Numbered from the stretch's first letter, positions 26,014 through 36,206 are shown. The stretch is DNA of 64,000 bases from Neptunicoccus sediminis (GCF_001719615.1 NZ_MDVX01000003.1:186001-250000), one strand, 5' to 3'. Numbers and translations are program-made. The notes: generated by a model from the sequence alone, not told the origin.

Positions 26014-27224
26014 TGGACGGCACCTTTAACGATGCACAGGTGGGCGAACAGCGCATCCGTAACTTCAACATCAACTTCGGTCCGCAGCACCCTGCAGCCC
26101 ACGGCGTTCTGCGTCTTGTGCTAGAGCTGGACGGCGAAGTTGTCGAACGTTGCGACCCGCATGTGGGCCTGCTGCACCGTGGCACCGAAAAGCTGATGGA
26201 AAGCCGCACTTACCTGCAAAACCTGCCGTATTTCGACCGGCTGGATTATGTGGCGCCGATGAATCAGGAACACGCCTGGTGTCTGGCGATTGAAAAGCTG
26301 ACAGGGGTCGAAGTGCCCCGCCGTGCCAGCCTAATCCGTGTGCTTTTCTCTGAAATCGGCCGTATCCTAAACCACCTGATGAACGTGACCACTCAGGCTA
26401 TGGACGTGGGCGCACTGACGCCGCCGCTCTGGGGGTTTGAGGAACGCGAAAAGCTGATGATCTTTTACGAACGGGCCTGTGGTGCGCGACTGCACGCCGC
26501 ATATTTCCGTCCGGGCGGGGTGCATCAGGACCTGCCACAAGACCTGATCGACGACATTGGCACTTGGGCCACGGCGTTTCCGGCGATCCTGAAAGACATC
26601 GAAAACCTGCTGACCGAAAACCGCATCTTCAAACAGCGTAACGTTGATATCGCTGTGGTGAGCGAGCAGGAAGCGCTCGACTGGGGGTTCTCCGGTGTGA
26701 TGGTGCGCGGCTCTGGTATGGCGTGGGATTTGCGCCGCTCGCAGCCCTATGAATGCTACGACGAGATGGATTTCCAGATTCCGGTTGGCACCAATGGCGA
26801 CTGCTACGACCGTTACCTCTGCCGGATGCAGGAGATGCTGGAAAGCATCAAGATCATTCACCAGTGTATCGACAAGCTGAACGCCGAAGGGCCGGGCGAT
26901 GTGCTGGCACGGGGCAAGATCACGCCGCCCAAACGGGCCGAGATGAAAACCTCGATGGAAGCGCTGATTCACCACTTCAAACTCTACACCGAAGGCTTTC
27001 ATGTGCCAGAGGGTGAGGTTTACGCCTGTGTCGAAGCGCCTAAAGGCGAATTCGGGGTCTACCTTGTGTCGGACGGCAGCAACAAACCCTACAAAGCCAA
27101 GATCCGCGCGCCGGGATACCTGCATCTTGCGGCTATGGATCATATCGCCAAGGGCCATCAACTTGCTGATGTTGCGGCCATTATCGGAACACTTGATATC
27201 GTTTTCGGAGAGATTGACCGCTAA
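26010..27224 (+). CDS. nuoD: NADH-quinone oxidoreductase subunit D
   Basis: The 49-kDa subunit, 404 aa, forming the quinone cavity with NuoB. Conserved segments are [16 protein letters not shown] (with the His near the quinone headgroup), [16 protein letters not shown] and the C-terminal [19 protein letters not shown]. Two overlapping ATG codons (26010 and 26013) are possible starts. Its stop overlaps the nuoE ATG. Confidence 0.98.
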   Translation: MMDGTFNDAQVGEQRIRNFNINFGPQHPAAHGVLRLVLELDGEVVERCDPHVGLLHRGTEKLMESRTYLQNLPYFDRLDYVAPMNQEHAWCLAIEKLTGVEVPRRASLIRVLFSEIGRILNHLMNVTTQAMDVGALTPPLWGFEEREKLMIFYERACGARLHAAYFRPGGVHQDLPQDLIDDIGTWATAFPAILKDIENLLTENRIFKQRNVDIAVVSEQEALDWGFSGVMVRGSGMAWDLRRSQPYECYDEMDFQIPVGTNGDCYDRYLCRMQEMLESIKIIHQCIDKLNAEGPGDVLARGKITPPKRAEMKTSMEALIHHFKLYTEGFHVPEGEVYACVEAPKGEFGVYLVSDGSNKPYKAKIRAPGYLHLAAMDHIAKGHQLADVAAIIGTLDIVFGEIDR

Positions 27225-28408
27225 TGTTACGCCGTCTGCACCCTGACCAACCCGACAGTTTTGCCTTTACGCCCATGAACCAGAAATGGGCCGAAGCGCA
27301 GTTGACCAAATTTCCCGAAGGCCGTCAGGCCAGCGCTGTGATCCCGTTGTTGTGGCGGGTTCAGGAGCAAGAGGGCTGGATTTCCCGCCCTGCGCTTGAG
27401 ACCGTGGCCGATATGCTGGGCATGGCCTATATCCGCGTTTTGGAAGTGGCGACATTCTACTTTATGTTCCAGTTGCAACCCGTTGGTTCTGTGGCGCATT
27501 TTCAGGTTTGTGGCACCACCTCCTGCATGATTTGCGGTGCTGAGGACCTGATCGGCGTCTGCAAGGAAAAGATTGCGGCACAGCCCCATGCGATCTCTGC
27601 TGATGGCAAGTTCAGCTGGGAAGAGGTCGAATGTCTGGGCGCTTGCACCAACGCGCCGATGGTTCAGATCGGCAAGGATTATTACGAAGACCTGACCGCT
27701 GAACGGTTTGCCGAAATCATCGAGGAATTTGCCGCTGGCAAGGTTCCGACACCCGGACCGCAAAACGGCCGTTACGCAGCAGAGCCTCTGGGCGGTGCAA
27801 CGGTGTTGAAAGACTATGAAGCAGGCCGCGCAGAGCATAACGCTTCTGTGGGTCTGGCGACCGACATCGGGGATACAATCAAGCGGATTCAAGGGGACGA
27901 GGTTCCGATCCTGACCCCTTGGCTTGACAGTGGCAAGAAAAAAGCCACCGCGAAAAAGGACAAACCCGCGCCCAAGGACGGTGTCTCCGCAACCCCGAAA
28001 CACACGGTCAGCGCGCCGGAAAGGGCCACCAAGACGGACGCAGAAGAAAATCGCAGCAAGGGCAAGCCCAAAGTGACCACGGCCGCAAAAGCCGCCGAGG
28101 AAGAGGGCCCCGCCGTGACCAGTGACTCCGGTGTGGCAGAAGTTGCGGAAAAGAAACCCCGCACATTGAAAGCACCACGCAAGGCAGGGCCTGATGATCT
28201 GAAACGGATCAAAGGCGTTGGACCGAAGCTGGAGGCAACCCTGAATGAAATGGGGTTCTACCACTATGACCAGATCGCCAAATGGCGCCCTGAAGAAGTG
28301 GCTTGGGTCGATGCCCGTCTGAAATTCAAAGGCCGCATCGAACGGGACGGCTGGATTGCCCATGCAAGCGAGCTCGCCGGCACCAAAGGCAAAGGCTCTG
28401 ACAGTTAA
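27224..28408 (+). CDS. nuoE: NADH-quinone oxidoreductase subunit E fused to a C-terminal helix-hairpin-helix-like domain
   Basis: Protein of 394 aa, far longer than the usual 160-240. Residues 1-235 are a normal NuoE with the N1a 2Fe-2S ligands Cys96, Cys101, Cys137 and Cys141. Residues about 237-321 are a Lys/Ala/Pro/Glu-rich, probably disordered linker. Residues 322-394 ([20 protein letters not shown], then [10 protein letters not shown]) resemble the helix-hairpin-helix-like domain found in Rhodobacterales as a separate or fused protein and sometimes annotated as a 41-kDa complex I subunit. The reading frame is continuous and the gene overlaps nuoD, so a frameshift is not the cause. The tail's function is unknown. 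Confidence 0.95.
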   Translation: MLRRLHPDQPDSFAFTPMNQKWAEAQLTKFPEGRQASAVIPLLWRVQEQEGWISRPALETVADMLGMAYIRVLEVATFYFMFQLQPVGSVAHFQVCGTTSCMICGAEDLIGVCKEKIAAQPHAISADGKFSWEEVECLGACTNAPMVQIGKDYYEDLTAERFAEIIEEFAAGKVPTPGPQNGRYAAEPLGGATVLKDYEAGRAEHNASVGLATDIGDTIKRIQGDEVPILTPWLDSGKKKATAKKDKPAPKDGVSATPKHTVSAPERATKTDAEENRSKGKPKVTTAAKAAEEEGPAVTSDSGVAEVAEKKPRTLKAPRKAGPDDLKRIKGVGPKLEATLNEMGFYHYDQIAKWRPEEVAWVDARLKFKGRIERDGWIAHASELAGTKGKGSDS

Positions 28409-28492
28409 CTGCCAGCGAATACAGGTAAAACCTGACCTTCAGGGCAGGTGTGGCAAAGTCTGTCGGCTTTGCTAATATGAAAGGAAGACCGA

Positions 28493-28717
28493 TTGGCCAA
28501 AGACCATCCAGATCCGGCGTCCGCGCAAATACGGATCGCCTCTATCGTCATAATCGTGACGATGGTGATATGGATGGGGGCCAGTTGGATAGGCGGGATG
28601 ATCGGACTGCCCACACGCTTTGCGTTTCTGTTCGATTTCGCCGCTCTGGCCGCGTTCTTCTGGGCGCTGGTTGTTTTGTATCAAGCCTGGCGCAAACGCC
28701 AGAACATGAAGGATTAG
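28493..28717 (+). CDS. DUF5337-family small membrane protein
   Basis: Protein of 74 aa starting with TTG at 28493, 5 bases after AAGGAAG. It has two transmembrane helices (residues about 14-36 and 43-63: IRIASIVIIVTMVIWMGAS and FLFDFAALAAFFWALVVLY) with a charged C-terminus. I match it to DUF5337, known from Rhodobacterales nuo loci. It lies 3 bases before nuoF. It may be an accessory or assembly factor of complex I; this rests only on position. Confidence 0.8.
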   Translation: MAKDHPDPASAQIRIASIVIIVTMVIWMGASWIGGMIGLPTRFAFLFDFAALAAFFWALVVLYQAWRKRQNMKD

Positions 28718-28720
28718 ACG

Positions 28721-30016
28721 ATGCTCGCTGATCAGGACCGCATCTTTACAAATATTTACGGTATGCACGAGCGCACGCTCAAAGGCGCGCAGCAGCGTGG
28801 CCATTGGGATGGCACGGCCAATATCATCAAAAAGGGCCGTGAGTGGATCATCGACGAGATGAAAAAATCCGGTCTGCGCGGTCGGGGCGGTGCGGGCTTT
28901 CCGACCGGCCTGAAATGGTCTTTCATGCCAAAAGAGAGCGATGGTCGCCCGTCCTATCTGGTTATTAACGCTGACGAATCCGAACCGGGCACCTGTAAAG
29001 ACCGCGAGATCATGCGCCATGATCCTCACACGCTGATCGAAGGGGCGCTGATCGCCAGTTTCGCGATGAATGCGAACACCTGTTACATCTACATCCGCGG
29101 TGAATTCATCCGCGAACGGGAAGCTCTGCAAGCCGCCATCGACGAGGCTTATGACGCCGGATTGCTTGGGAAAAACGCGGCGAAGTCCGGTTGGGACTTT
29201 GATCTGTTCCTCTCTCACGGGGCAGGTGCCTATATTTGTGGTGAGGAAACAGCGCTGCTGGAGAGCCTTGAAGGTAAAAAAGGCATGCCGCGCATGAAGC
29301 CGCCGTTCCCTGCGGGCGCGGGTCTGTACGGCTGTCCGACCACGGTGAATAACGTGGAATCCATCGCTGTGGTGCCCACAATCCTGCGCCGTGGCGCGGA
29401 ATGGTTTACCGGCTTTGGCCGTCCGAACAACGCGGGCACCAAGCTGTTTGCTTTCTCCGGTCACGTTAACAACCCCTGTGTGGTTGAGGACGCTATGTCC
29501 ACACCGCTACGCGAGCTGATCGACCGTCATTGCGGTGGTGTTCGCGGCGGCTGGGATAACCTTAAGGCGGTGATTCCGGGCGGTGCGTCCGTGCCGCTGC
29601 TGCCCAAAGACATGTGCGACGAAGCGATCATGGATTTTGACTGGCTGCGGGAACAACGCTCCGGTCTGGGGACGGCTGCGGTGATCGTGATGGATCAGAA
29701 CACCGACGTTATCAAAGCGATCTGGCGTTTGGCTGCCTTTTACAAACACGAATCCTGCGGCCAGTGCACGCCGTGCCGTGAAGGCACCGGCTGGATGATG
29801 CGGGTTATGGATCGGCTGGTCAAAGGCGAGGCCGAGGTCGAAGAGATCGACATGCTGCTTGATGTGACCAAACAGGTTGAAGGCCACACCATCTGCGCCC
29901 TTGGCGATGCGGCCGCCTGGCCCATTCAGGGGCTGATCCGCCATTTCCGCGACGAAATCGAGGACCGGATCAAGCATAAACGCACCGGCCGCGTTAGCGC
30001 GGTAGCTGCTGAGTAA
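28721..30016 (+). CDS. nuoF: NADH-quinone oxidoreductase subunit F
   Basis: The NADH- and FMN-binding subunit, 431 aa. The FMN/NADH loop [16 protein letters not shown] is at 51-66, [19 protein letters not shown] follows, and the N3 4Fe-4S ligands are Cys346, Cys349, Cys352 and Cys392 ([19 protein letters not shown]). It accepts hydride from NADH in the cytoplasm. A strong terminator follows its stop. Confidence 0.98.
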   Translation: MLADQDRIFTNIYGMHERTLKGAQQRGHWDGTANIIKKGREWIIDEMKKSGLRGRGGAGFPTGLKWSFMPKESDGRPSYLVINADESEPGTCKDREIMRHDPHTLIEGALIASFAMNANTCYIYIRGEFIREREALQAAIDEAYDAGLLGKNAAKSGWDFDLFLSHGAGAYICGEETALLESLEGKKGMPRMKPPFPAGAGLYGCPTTVNNVESIAVVPTILRRGAEWFTGFGRPNNAGTKLFAFSGHVNNPCVVEDAMSTPLRELIDRHCGGVRGGWDNLKAVIPGGASVPLLPKDMCDEAIMDFDWLREQRSGLGTAAVIVMDQNTDVIKAIWRLAAFYKHESCGQCTPCREGTGWMMRVMDRLVKGEAEVEEIDMLLDVTKQVEGHTICALGDAAAWPIQGLIRHFRDEIEDRIKHKRTGRVSAVAAE

Positions 30017-30040
30017 ATCCGAACTCTGCCTAATTTCTCA

Positions 30041-30071
30041 AAACGCGCCCTGTCAATCGGGGCGCGTTTTT
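30041..30071 (+). terminator. Intrinsic terminator between nuoF and the DUF5333 gene
   Basis: AAACGCGCCC/GGGCGCGTTT stem (30041-30050 with 30060-30069), 9-base loop, ending in TTTTT. It lies 25 bases after nuoF, in the middle of the nuo cluster. If active, it splits nuoA-F from nuoG-N. Confidence 0.85.
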
Positions 30072-30200
30072 GCTTTGGCGAAGGCAATATTTCGCCCCTG
30101 TAACACGCTGTGAACCGCGTGTTATTGCATAACACGGCGATCACCCCATTTATTCCTTCTGAGCATTGACCCGATCCATCGGGCAAGACAGGAGAATAAT

Positions 30201-30599
30201 ATGCGTATTTTACTTACTGCCGCACTGACCGGCATGATGGCGACGACTGCACTCGCGAATCCCCCGCTGCGCGAGGTGAAAGAGATCAACGACGGTCTGC
30301 TGTATGTGGGGCTGGCCGATGAGATCCGCAAAAACTGCGACAGCATTTCCGGCCGTATCTTCAAAGGGGTAGGGCGCTTGCGTGCGATTCACAAACAGGC
30401 GCAGGATATGGGCTATTCCAAATCGGAAATCGAAACCTTTGTGGACAGCCGCGCCGAGAAAAACCGTCTTAAGGCACGGGGCAAAGCCTATCTGAAAGCC
30501 AATGGCGCAAGCCTTGAGGACAAGGCCTCTATGTGTGCGCTTGGCCGCAAGGAGATCGCCAGAGGCAGTGCCATTGGCACCCTGCTTTACGAGAGGTAA
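30201..30599 (+). CDS. DUF5333-family exported protein
   Basis: Protein of 132 aa with a signal peptide (MRILLTAALTGMMATTALA, cleavage before NPPL), so periplasmic. The mature part is helical with two Cys (RKNCDSIS and SMCALG) that may form a disulfide, and ends EIARGSAIGTLLYER. I recognise it as DUF5333, a Rhodobacterales family found beside nuo genes. AGGAG-type site (CAGGAG) lies 8 bases upstream. It stands between the terminator after nuoF and the nuoG promoter region, so it may be transcribed alone. Function unknown. Confidence 0.78.
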   Translation: MRILLTAALTGMMATTALANPPLREVKEINDGLLYVGLADEIRKNCDSISGRIFKGVGRLRAIHKQAQDMGYSKSEIETFVDSRAEKNRLKARGKAYLKANGASLEDKASMCALGRKEIARGSAIGTLLYER

Positions 30600-30612
30600 C
30601 TAACAAAAATAC

Positions 30613-30628
30613 TCAGGTATTAACCTGA
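30613..30628. promoter_or_regulatory. TCAGGT-N4-ACCTGA palindrome
   Basis: Perfect 6-bp arms around ATTA, 14 bases after the DUF5333 stop. It could be an operator for the downstream nuoG unit or a weak hairpin; no long T-run follows. Confidence 0.35.
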
Positions 30629-30714
30629 TTTCGCAAGGGTTTCCGTTTCAGAGCCGCAATGGCTTTGAAATGGAACTTTGTGGCTTTTTTACCCCCAAAT
30701 TTGCTTTTCTTTGG

Positions 30715-30743
30715 TTGAGGCCCGCGCCAAGCTGCGGTATCTG
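30715..30743 (+). promoter_or_regulatory. nuoG: Possible promoter for nuoG-nuoN
   Basis: TTGAGG (30715-30720), 17-base spacer, TATCTG (30738-30743), 75 bases upstream of nuoG. It fits the need for a new promoter after the terminator at 30041, but both boxes are imperfect. Confidence 0.33.
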
Positions 30744-30783
30744 GCTGTACGGCGGTGTTAGACCGCTGTTACTCAAAAGTAAG

Positions 30784-30810
30784 CCCAGAGCGCGGCGCGC
30801 TCGATTTGGG
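30784..30810 (+). promoter_or_regulatory. Inverted repeat touching the nuoG ribosome site
   Basis: CCCA-GAGCGC-GGC-GCGCTC with closing TGGG (30784-30810). The last three bases of the repeat are part of GGGAGG, the nuoG Shine-Dalgarno site at 30808-30813. If the outer arms pair, the site is partly hidden. Confidence 0.4.
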
Positions 30811-30817
30811 AGGCGGC

Positions 30818-32836
30818 ATGACCGATTTGCGCAAAATCATCATCGACGATACCGAAGTAGAAGTGGATGGCGCAATGACGCTGATCCAGGCCTGCGAAGT
30901 AGCTGGCGTCGAAATTCCCCGGTTTTGTTATCACGAAAGACTGACCATCGCTGGCAACTGCCGCATGTGTCTTGTCGAAGTTGTCGGCGGCCCGCCCAAA
31001 CCTGCGGCCTCCTGTGCCATGCAGGTGCGCGATCTGCGTCCCGGACCCGAAGGCCAGCCGCCTGTGGTGAAAACAAAATCACCTATGGTTAAGAAGGCCC
31101 GTGAAGGGGTCATGGAATTTCTGCTGATCAACCACCCGCTCGATTGCCCGATTTGCGATCAGGGCGGCGAATGTGATTTGCAGGATCAGGCGATGGCCTA
31201 CGGGGTGGATTTCTCCCGTTTCCGCGAAGCCAAACGCGCGGTGGACGATCTGGATCTGGGCCCGCTTGTGGACACCCAGATGACCCGCTGTATTTCCTGC
31301 ACCCGTTGTGTGCGGTTCACTAGCGAAGTTGCCGGGATCACCCAGATGGGTCAGACCGGTCGTGGCGAAGATGCCGAGATCACCAGCTATCTAAACCAAA
31401 CGCTCGATTCGGAATTGCAGGGCAATATTATTGATCTGTGTCCGGTTGGTGCGCTGACATCCAAGCCTTATGCCTTTACCGCCCGCCCGTGGGAGCTGAA
31501 AAAGACCGAAACCATCGACGTGATGGACGCGCTTGGCTCTAACATTCGTGTGGACACCAAGGGTCGCGAAGTGATGCGTATCCTGCCGCGGAACCATGAT
31601 GGTGTGAACGAAGAATGGCTGTCGGACAAATCCCGCTTTATCTGGGACGGTCTGCGCCGCCAGCGTCTGGACCGCCCATATGTGCGGATTGACGGCAAGT
31701 TAAAACCGGCCAGCTGGGACGAGGCTTTTGCCGCAATCAAAACCGCTGTTGACGGAAAGTCCGTTGCCGGTTTGGTGGGCGATCTGGTCAGCACAGAAGC
31801 CGCCTTCGCGTTGAAATCCCTGATCACCGCTATGGGTGGTGAGGTGGATTGCCGCGTAGATGGTGCGAAACTGCCAGCGGGCAACCGTTCGGGCTATGTT
31901 GGCACCGGCACGATCGAAGACATCGACAGTGCCGAGATGATCCAGTTGATTGGCACCAATCCACGGGCCGAAGCGCCAGTGCTGAACGCGCGTCTGCGCA
32001 AGGCATGGATGCGCGGTGCGGATATTGGTCTGGTGGGCGAAGCGGTTGATTTGACCTATGATTATGCCCATGTTGGCGCCGATGTATCCGATCTGGCGGG
32101 TCTGCTGGACGGGGATCACGGCGATGTTCAGGACAAAGCCTCTCTTGTGATCATCGGGCAGGGTGCCTTGCAGGGTGACAACGGGGCGGATGTTCTGGCC
32201 GCCGCTATGGCGCTGGCCGAGAAAACCAATTCCAAATTCATGGTGCTGCATACGGCTGCCGGTCGTGTGGGCGCGATGGATCTGGGCTGCACCAGTGTGG
32301 ACGGCCCCGAGGCGCTCGTTTCGCGGGCGGATGTGGTGTTCAACCTTGGTGTTGATGAAACCGAAATCGCTGCCGGTCCGTTTGTGATCTATCAGGGCAG
32401 CCACGGGGATCGCGGGGCGCATCGCGCTGATGTGATCCTGCCGGGCGCGGCCTATACCGAAGAGAGCGGCATCTTTGTGAACACCGAAGGGCGTCCGCAA
32501 ATGGCGTTCCGCGCCGGTTTTGCGCCCGGGGAGGCGCGGGACAACTGGGCAATCCTGCGGGCTTTGTCCGGTGTTTTGGGTCACACACTGCCGTTTGACA
32601 GTCTGACAGCCCTGCGCGCGGCCATGATGGGCGAAGTGCCCCATCTTGGCGCGATTGATCAGGTGCCGGAAAATGACTGGCAGCCGGTTTCTGGCAAAGC
32701 CCTTGGGACGGGTGCACTGGAAAATGCGATCAAAGAGCATTACCAGACCAACCCGATTGCGCGCGCCAGTCAGGTGATGGCAGAGCTGTCCGCAAATGCG
32801 GCGGCGCGGCGTGCTGGCAAGCTGGCGGCAGAGTAA
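30818..32836 (+). CDS. nuoG: NADH-quinone oxidoreductase subunit G
   Basis: Largest peripheral subunit, 672 aa. The 2Fe-2S N1b ligands are Cys37, Cys48, Cys51 and Cys66; [19 protein letters not shown] holds the His/Cys ligands of N5 and [10 protein letters not shown] begins N4. The rest is a cofactor-free molybdopterin-oxidoreductase-like domain. The ATG at 30818 was chosen because GGGAGG lies 5 bases upstream and the protein starts [11 protein letters not shown]; the frame is open from 30755. Confidence 0.97.
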   Translation: MTDLRKIIIDDTEVEVDGAMTLIQACEVAGVEIPRFCYHERLTIAGNCRMCLVEVVGGPPKPAASCAMQVRDLRPGPEGQPPVVKTKSPMVKKAREGVMEFLLINHPLDCPICDQGGECDLQDQAMAYGVDFSRFREAKRAVDDLDLGPLVDTQMTRCISCTRCVRFTSEVAGITQMGQTGRGEDAEITSYLNQTLDSELQGNIIDLCPVGALTSKPYAFTARPWELKKTETIDVMDALGSNIRVDTKGREVMRILPRNHDGVNEEWLSDKSRFIWDGLRRQRLDRPYVRIDGKLKPASWDEAFAAIKTAVDGKSVAGLVGDLVSTEAAFALKSLITAMGGEVDCRVDGAKLPAGNRSGYVGTGTIEDIDSAEMIQLIGTNPRAEAPVLNARLRKAWMRGADIGLVGEAVDLTYDYAHVGADVSDLAGLLDGDHGDVQDKASLVIIGQGALQGDNGADVLAAAMALAEKTNSKFMVLHTAAGRVGAMDLGCTSVDGPEALVSRADVVFNLGVDETEIAAGPFVIYQGSHGDRGAHRADVILPGAAYTEESGIFVNTEGRPQMAFRAGFAPGEARDNWAILRALSGVLGHTLPFDSLTALRAAMMGEVPHLGAIDQVPENDWQPVSGKALGTGALENAIKEHYQTNPIARASQVMAELSANAAARRAGKLAAE

Positions 32837-32839
32837 CCT

Positions 32840-33232
32840 GTGAAACCCGCACTGATCATATCCACTTGCGCGGCTCTGGCCGCCTGCACAACCGGAGAGA
32901 CTCCGGCTGTGGAGAGTGATATTGTGCCGGAATACGGGACAGTTCAGACCAAACTGCTGGAAGGCAATCTGGTCAGTTTTGACGTCAACATGCGCGGTGC
33001 AGCTTCGGAGAAGGACGTTCTTGCCTTTACCGATTGCGTTGCCGCGCAATACGCGTTGATCCGCGGCAGCGGTTTTGCACGGCGGGTGCGCAACGATGTA
33101 AGCCGCCAGCGCGGTAACTGGATCGGGCAGGGGGTTTACACCCTGTCATCCGCCCATCCGGGCGGTCGTTACGTTATAGATGCAGAAGTTACGGCAGCCG
33201 ATTGCCGTGCTAACAACATTCCGATGGTTTAA
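32840..33232 (+). CDS. Putative lipoprotein between nuoG and nuoH
   Basis: Protein of 130 aa starting with GTG at 32840, three bases after the nuoG stop. The lipobox ALAAC (residues about 12-16, after [11 protein letters not shown]) predicts a lipid-anchored periplasmic protein. The mature part has Cys in [11 protein letters not shown] and TAADCRANN. No family recognised. It ends 10 bases before nuoH, so it must be in the nuo transcript. It might be an assembly or stability factor, but nothing in the sequence shows that. Confidence 0.7.
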   Translation: MKPALIISTCAALAACTTGETPAVESDIVPEYGTVQTKLLEGNLVSFDVNMRGAASEKDVLAFTDCVAAQYALIRGSGFARRVRNDVSRQRGNWIGQGVYTLSSAHPGGRYVIDAEVTAADCRANNIPMV

Positions 33233-33242
33233 GAGGCGGATT

Positions 33243-34298
33243 ATGGACGGATTTTTTGCAACCAACCTTGGCACACTGGTGATTGTGATCGGCCAGTGTC
33301 TGTTGGTCACGGCTTTCGTGATGATCAGCCTGCTGTTTTTGGTTTACGGCGATCGTAAGGTCTGGGGCGCGGTGCAAATGCGGCGCGGCCCGAACGTGGT
33401 TGGCCCTTGGGGCTTGCTGCAAACCGTGGCGGATGCTGCGAAATACGTGTTCAAAGAGGTTCTGATCCCGGACGGGGCCGATAAAACGGTGTTCCTGCTG
33501 GCGCCACTGGCCTCTTTCATCCTCGCCCTGATTGCATGGGCGGTTATTCCGTTTTCCGAAGATATGGTTCTGGCAAACCTGAACGTTGCGGTGCTTTACA
33601 TCTTCGCCATTGGCTCGCTGGAAGTTTACGGCGTGATCATGGGCGGTTGGGCGTCCAACTCCAAATACCCGTTCCTCGGCTCTCTGCGCTCTGCTGCGCA
33701 GATGATCTCTTACGAGGTGTCCATCGGTTTCATCATCGTTGGTATCATCATCTCGACCGGATCTCTCAGCCTTGTGGATATTGTGAAGGCACAAGAGGGT
33801 AACTGGGGTCTGTTCAACTGGTACTGGTTGCCGCACTTCCCGATGGTTTTCCTGTTCTTTATCAGTGCGCTGGCTGAAACCAACCGCCCGCCGTTCGACC
33901 TTCCCGAAGCGGAATCCGAACTGGTTGCAGGGTATCAGGTTGAATATTCTTCAACGCCGTTCCTGCTGTTTATGGCTGGTGAATATATCGCCATCTGGCT
34001 GATGTGTGCGCTGACGTCTATCTTCTTCTTCGGTGGCTGGCTGTCCCCGATCCCGGGTCTGCCGGACGGTGCGCTGTGGCTGGTGCTGAAGATGTCCTTC
34101 TTCTTCTTCCTCTTCGCAATGGTAAAGGCTGTGGTTCCACGCTACCGCTATGACCAGTTGATGCGCATCGGTTGGAAGGTCTTCCTGCCAATGTCCCTGA
34201 TCTGGGTTGTTGTTGTGTCGATCCTTGCATTTACCGACGGGGATGATCGTAATCTCGGCGGCCTGTGGGCACGCTGGCAAGTGGAGGCGTCAAACTAA
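33243..34298 (+). CDS. nuoH: NADH-quinone oxidoreductase subunit H
   Basis: Membrane subunit, 351 aa with eight or so helices, joining the quinone chamber to the proton path. Conserved parts are [26 protein letters not shown] split at the first loop ([15 protein letters not shown]), [24 protein letters not shown] broken across the key Glu-rich loop, and [15 protein letters not shown]. The ATG at 33243 follows AAGAGGCGG and begins MDGFF; the frame is open from 33180. It overlaps the nuoI start. Confidence 0.97.
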   Translation: MDGFFATNLGTLVIVIGQCLLVTAFVMISLLFLVYGDRKVWGAVQMRRGPNVVGPWGLLQTVADAAKYVFKEVLIPDGADKTVFLLAPLASFILALIAWAVIPFSEDMVLANLNVAVLYIFAIGSLEVYGVIMGGWASNSKYPFLGSLRSAAQMISYEVSIGFIIVGIIISTGSLSLVDIVKAQEGNWGLFNWYWLPHFPMVFLFFISALAETNRPPFDLPEAESELVAGYQVEYSSTPFLLFMAGEYIAIWLMCALTSIFFFGGWLSPIPGLPDGALWLVLKMSFFFFLFAMVKAVVPRYRYDQLMRIGWKVFLPMSLIWVVVVSILAFTDGDDRNLGGLWARWQVEASN

Positions 34299-34789
34299 TG
34301 GCTTTTGACTACGCACGCGCAACCAAATATTTCCTGCTGCAAGACTTCTTTGTCGGCATGAAACTGGGACTGAAGTATTTCTTCGGCCCGAAGGCGACAT
34401 TGAACTATCCCCACGAAAAAGGCCCGCTCAGCCCGCGGTTCCGTGGTGAACACGCGCTGCGCCGCTACCCCAACGGGGAAGAGCGTTGCATCGCCTGTAA
34501 ATTGTGCGAGGCGATCTGCCCTGCACAGGCCATCACCATTGACGCGGAACCCCGCGAGGACGGTTCCCGCCGGACCACCCGTTATGACATCGACATGACG
34601 AAATGTATTTACTGCGGTTTCTGTCAGGAAGCCTGTCCGGTGGATGCGATTGTGGAAGGGCCGAATTTCGAGTTCGCCACAGAAACCCGTGAGGAACTGT
34701 TCTACGACAAGGCCAAACTGCTGTCGAACGGCGACCGCTGGGAAGCCGAGATTGCACGTAATATCGAAATGGATGCACCGTACCGATGA
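34298..34789 (+). CDS. nuoI: NADH-quinone oxidoreductase subunit I
   Basis: Two 4Fe-4S clusters (N6a, N6b) bridge NuoG to NuoB. In the 163-aa protein the ligands are Cys64, 67, 70 and 74 ([12 protein letters not shown]) and Cys103, 106, 109 and 113 ([12 protein letters not shown]). The ATG at 34298 overlaps the nuoH stop. Its own stop overlaps the ATG of a 24-codon ORF (ATGA at 34786-34789). Confidence 0.98.
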   Translation: MAFDYARATKYFLLQDFFVGMKLGLKYFFGPKATLNYPHEKGPLSPRFRGEHALRRYPNGEERCIACKLCEAICPAQAITIDAEPREDGSRRTTRYDIDMTKCIYCGFCQEACPVDAIVEGPNFEFATETREELFYDKAKLLSNGDRWEAEIARNIEMDAPYR

Positions 34790-34860
34790 CCGACAAGCCA
34801 GGCATTGATACCTATCCCAAAGGAGCAGTCCTGCTGCTCGCTTGCGGGGGGGCGGTATGA
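34786..34860 (+). CDS. Coupling micro-ORF, 24 aa, between nuoI and the CMD gene
   Basis: ATG at 34786 overlaps the nuoI stop (ATGA) and its own TGA at 34858-34860 overlaps the next gene's ATG (again ATGA). The peptide begins [20 protein letters not shown] and ends GGAV. An AAAGGAG within it is too far from the next ATG (over 35 bases) to serve as its main site, so reading the micro-ORF would deliver ribosomes to that start. No ribosome site other than coupling is evident for the micro-ORF itself. The product may be functionless. Confidence 0.5.
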   Translation: MTDKPGIDTYPKGAVLLLACGGAV

Positions 34861-35255
34861 ACGACTTAAACAAGATGTTTGAGGGTTTTCTCAAGCAGAG
34901 CCAGCAAATGGCGGACCAGATGGGCAAGGAGTTTGCGAAAACCCAGGCCCAGTGGTTTGACGCCACCAAGGACATGATGCCCGAAGGCGTCGCCGCCATG
35001 ATGCAGGAACTGGTCGGGGAGGGCATTGACGCCAAAACCCGTGCGCTTGCGACGATTGCGGGTCTGACGGCAAAAGGGGCCGAGGACACTGTGGTTCTGA
35101 CCACGGCGATCAATCTGGCCTTGTCCGCTGGCGCATCGAAACGTGAAATTACAGAAACAATCCTGCAAATGACCAGCGTTGGTGCTGTGACAGGCGCACA
35201 AAAAGCAATCATGGTGGCTATGTCCGCCTTTGCCATGGATGGAGCGAAAACATGA
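34857..35255 (+). CDS. Carboxymuconolactone decarboxylase-like (AhpD-fold) protein
   Basis: Protein of 132 aa. Residues 45-125 fit the carboxymuconolactone decarboxylase/AhpD fold ([40 protein letters not shown]). The catalytic CxxC of AhpD is absent, with no Cys in the protein, so peroxidase activity is unlikely. The N-terminus is a Gln/Lys-rich helix ([20 protein letters not shown]). Both ends overlap neighbours by 4 bases (micro-ORF upstream, nuoJ downstream), so it is fully embedded in the nuo operon. Its role in complex I is unknown. Confidence 0.8.
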   Translation: MNDLNKMFEGFLKQSQQMADQMGKEFAKTQAQWFDATKDMMPEGVAAMMQELVGEGIDAKTRALATIAGLTAKGAEDTVVLTTAINLALSAGASKREITETILQMTSVGAVTGAQKAIMVAMSAFAMDGAKT

Positions 35256-35866
35256 GCGTCACTGCATTGGCATTCTATCTCTTTGCGATAACCGGCGTCG
35301 GGGGTTCCCTGATGGTGGTGCTTTCGCGCAACCCGGTGCACTCGGTGCTCTGGCTGATCCTGTCCTTCTTTAGTGCGGCAGGCCTGTTTATCCTTATGGG
35401 CGCGGAATTTGTCGCCATGCTGCTGGCGATTGTTTACGTGGGCGCGGTTGCGGTTCTGTTCCTCTTTGTCGTGATGATGCTGGACGTGGACTTTGCGGAA
35501 CTGCGCGGTGGTATTCAGCGCTTTATGCCGCTCGGCCTGTTGATCGGCCTGATCCTTCTGATCGAACTGGGGCTGGTTTACGGTCACTGGAACATGGCGG
35601 ATAACGCGGATGCGTTGCTGCAATCGCCCACACCCGAACTGTCCGAAGCCCACAACACGCTGGCGCTTGGCCAGTTGATCTACACCGATTACATCTACCT
35701 GTTTCAGGCGTCCGGTCTGATCCTGCTGGTGGCGATGATCGGGGCCATCGTGCTGACGCTGCGCCACCGCGTGGATGTCAAACGCCAGAACGCCTTGCAC
35801 CAGATGCACCGCGATCCGGCCACGGCGATGGAACTTAAAGACGTTAAATCAGGGCAGGGGTTGTGA
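35252..35866 (+). CDS. nuoJ: NADH-quinone oxidoreductase subunit J
   Basis: Membrane subunit of 204 aa with five helices; the third contains the pi-bulge region, here [23 protein letters not shown] overlaps the previous stop (ATGA). Its TGA overlaps an 11-codon ORF that leads to nuoK. Confidence 0.96.
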   Translation: MSVTALAFYLFAITGVGGSLMVVLSRNPVHSVLWLILSFFSAAGLFILMGAEFVAMLLAIVYVGAVAVLFLFVVMMLDVDFAELRGGIQRFMPLGLLIGLILLIELGLVYGHWNMADNADALLQSPTPELSEAHNTLALGQLIYTDYIYLFQASGLILLVAMIGAIVLTLRHRVDVKRQNALHQMHRDPATAMELKDVKSGQGL

Positions 35867-35901
35867 TGACTGTTGTCTGTACCAGAACCGGAGCATTGTG
35901 A
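35866..35901 (+). CDS. Coupling micro-ORF, 11 aa, between nuoJ and nuoK
   Basis: ATG at 35866 shares a TGATG with the nuoJ stop, and its TGA at 35899-35901 shares a TGATG with the nuoK ATG. The peptide is [11 protein letters not shown]. It exactly spans the nuoJ-nuoK gap. CCGGAG at 35888-35893 can also serve nuoK directly, so coupling may be redundant. Such a precise fit could arise by chance for so short an ORF. Confidence 0.4.
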   Translation: MTVVCTRTGAL

Positions 35902-36206
35902 TGATTACGCTTGAACACTACCTCACAGTTGCCGCGATGATGTTCGTAATCGGCATCTTCGGCATCTTCCTTAACCGGAAGAACGTGATCGTCATTCTGA
36001 TGTCCATCGAGTTGATCCTGCTGTCGGTCAATATCAACCTCGTCGCCTTTTCCACCCATCTGGGGGATCTGGTCGGCCAGATTTTCACGCTGTTTGTGCT
36101 TACCGTGGCCGCAGCAGAGGCCGCCATCGGCCTTGCAATTCTAGTCTGTTTCTTCCGGAACCGCGGCACGATCGCGGTGGAAGATGTGAATGTGATGAAG
36201 GGGTAG
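35901..36206 (+). CDS. nuoK: NADH-quinone oxidoreductase subunit K
   Basis: Small antiporter-like membrane subunit, 101 aa, three helices. It has the two buried glutamates of the family ([16 protein letters not shown] and [13 protein letters not shown]). The ATG at 35901 starts MITLEHYL as in relatives; CCGGAG lies upstream. The frame is open from 35775 but that part is a shadow of nuoJ. Confidence 0.97.
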   Translation: MITLEHYLTVAAMMFVIGIFGIFLNRKNVIVILMSIELILLSVNINLVAFSTHLGDLVGQIFTLFVLTVAAAEAAIGLAILVCFFRNRGTIAVEDVNVMKG

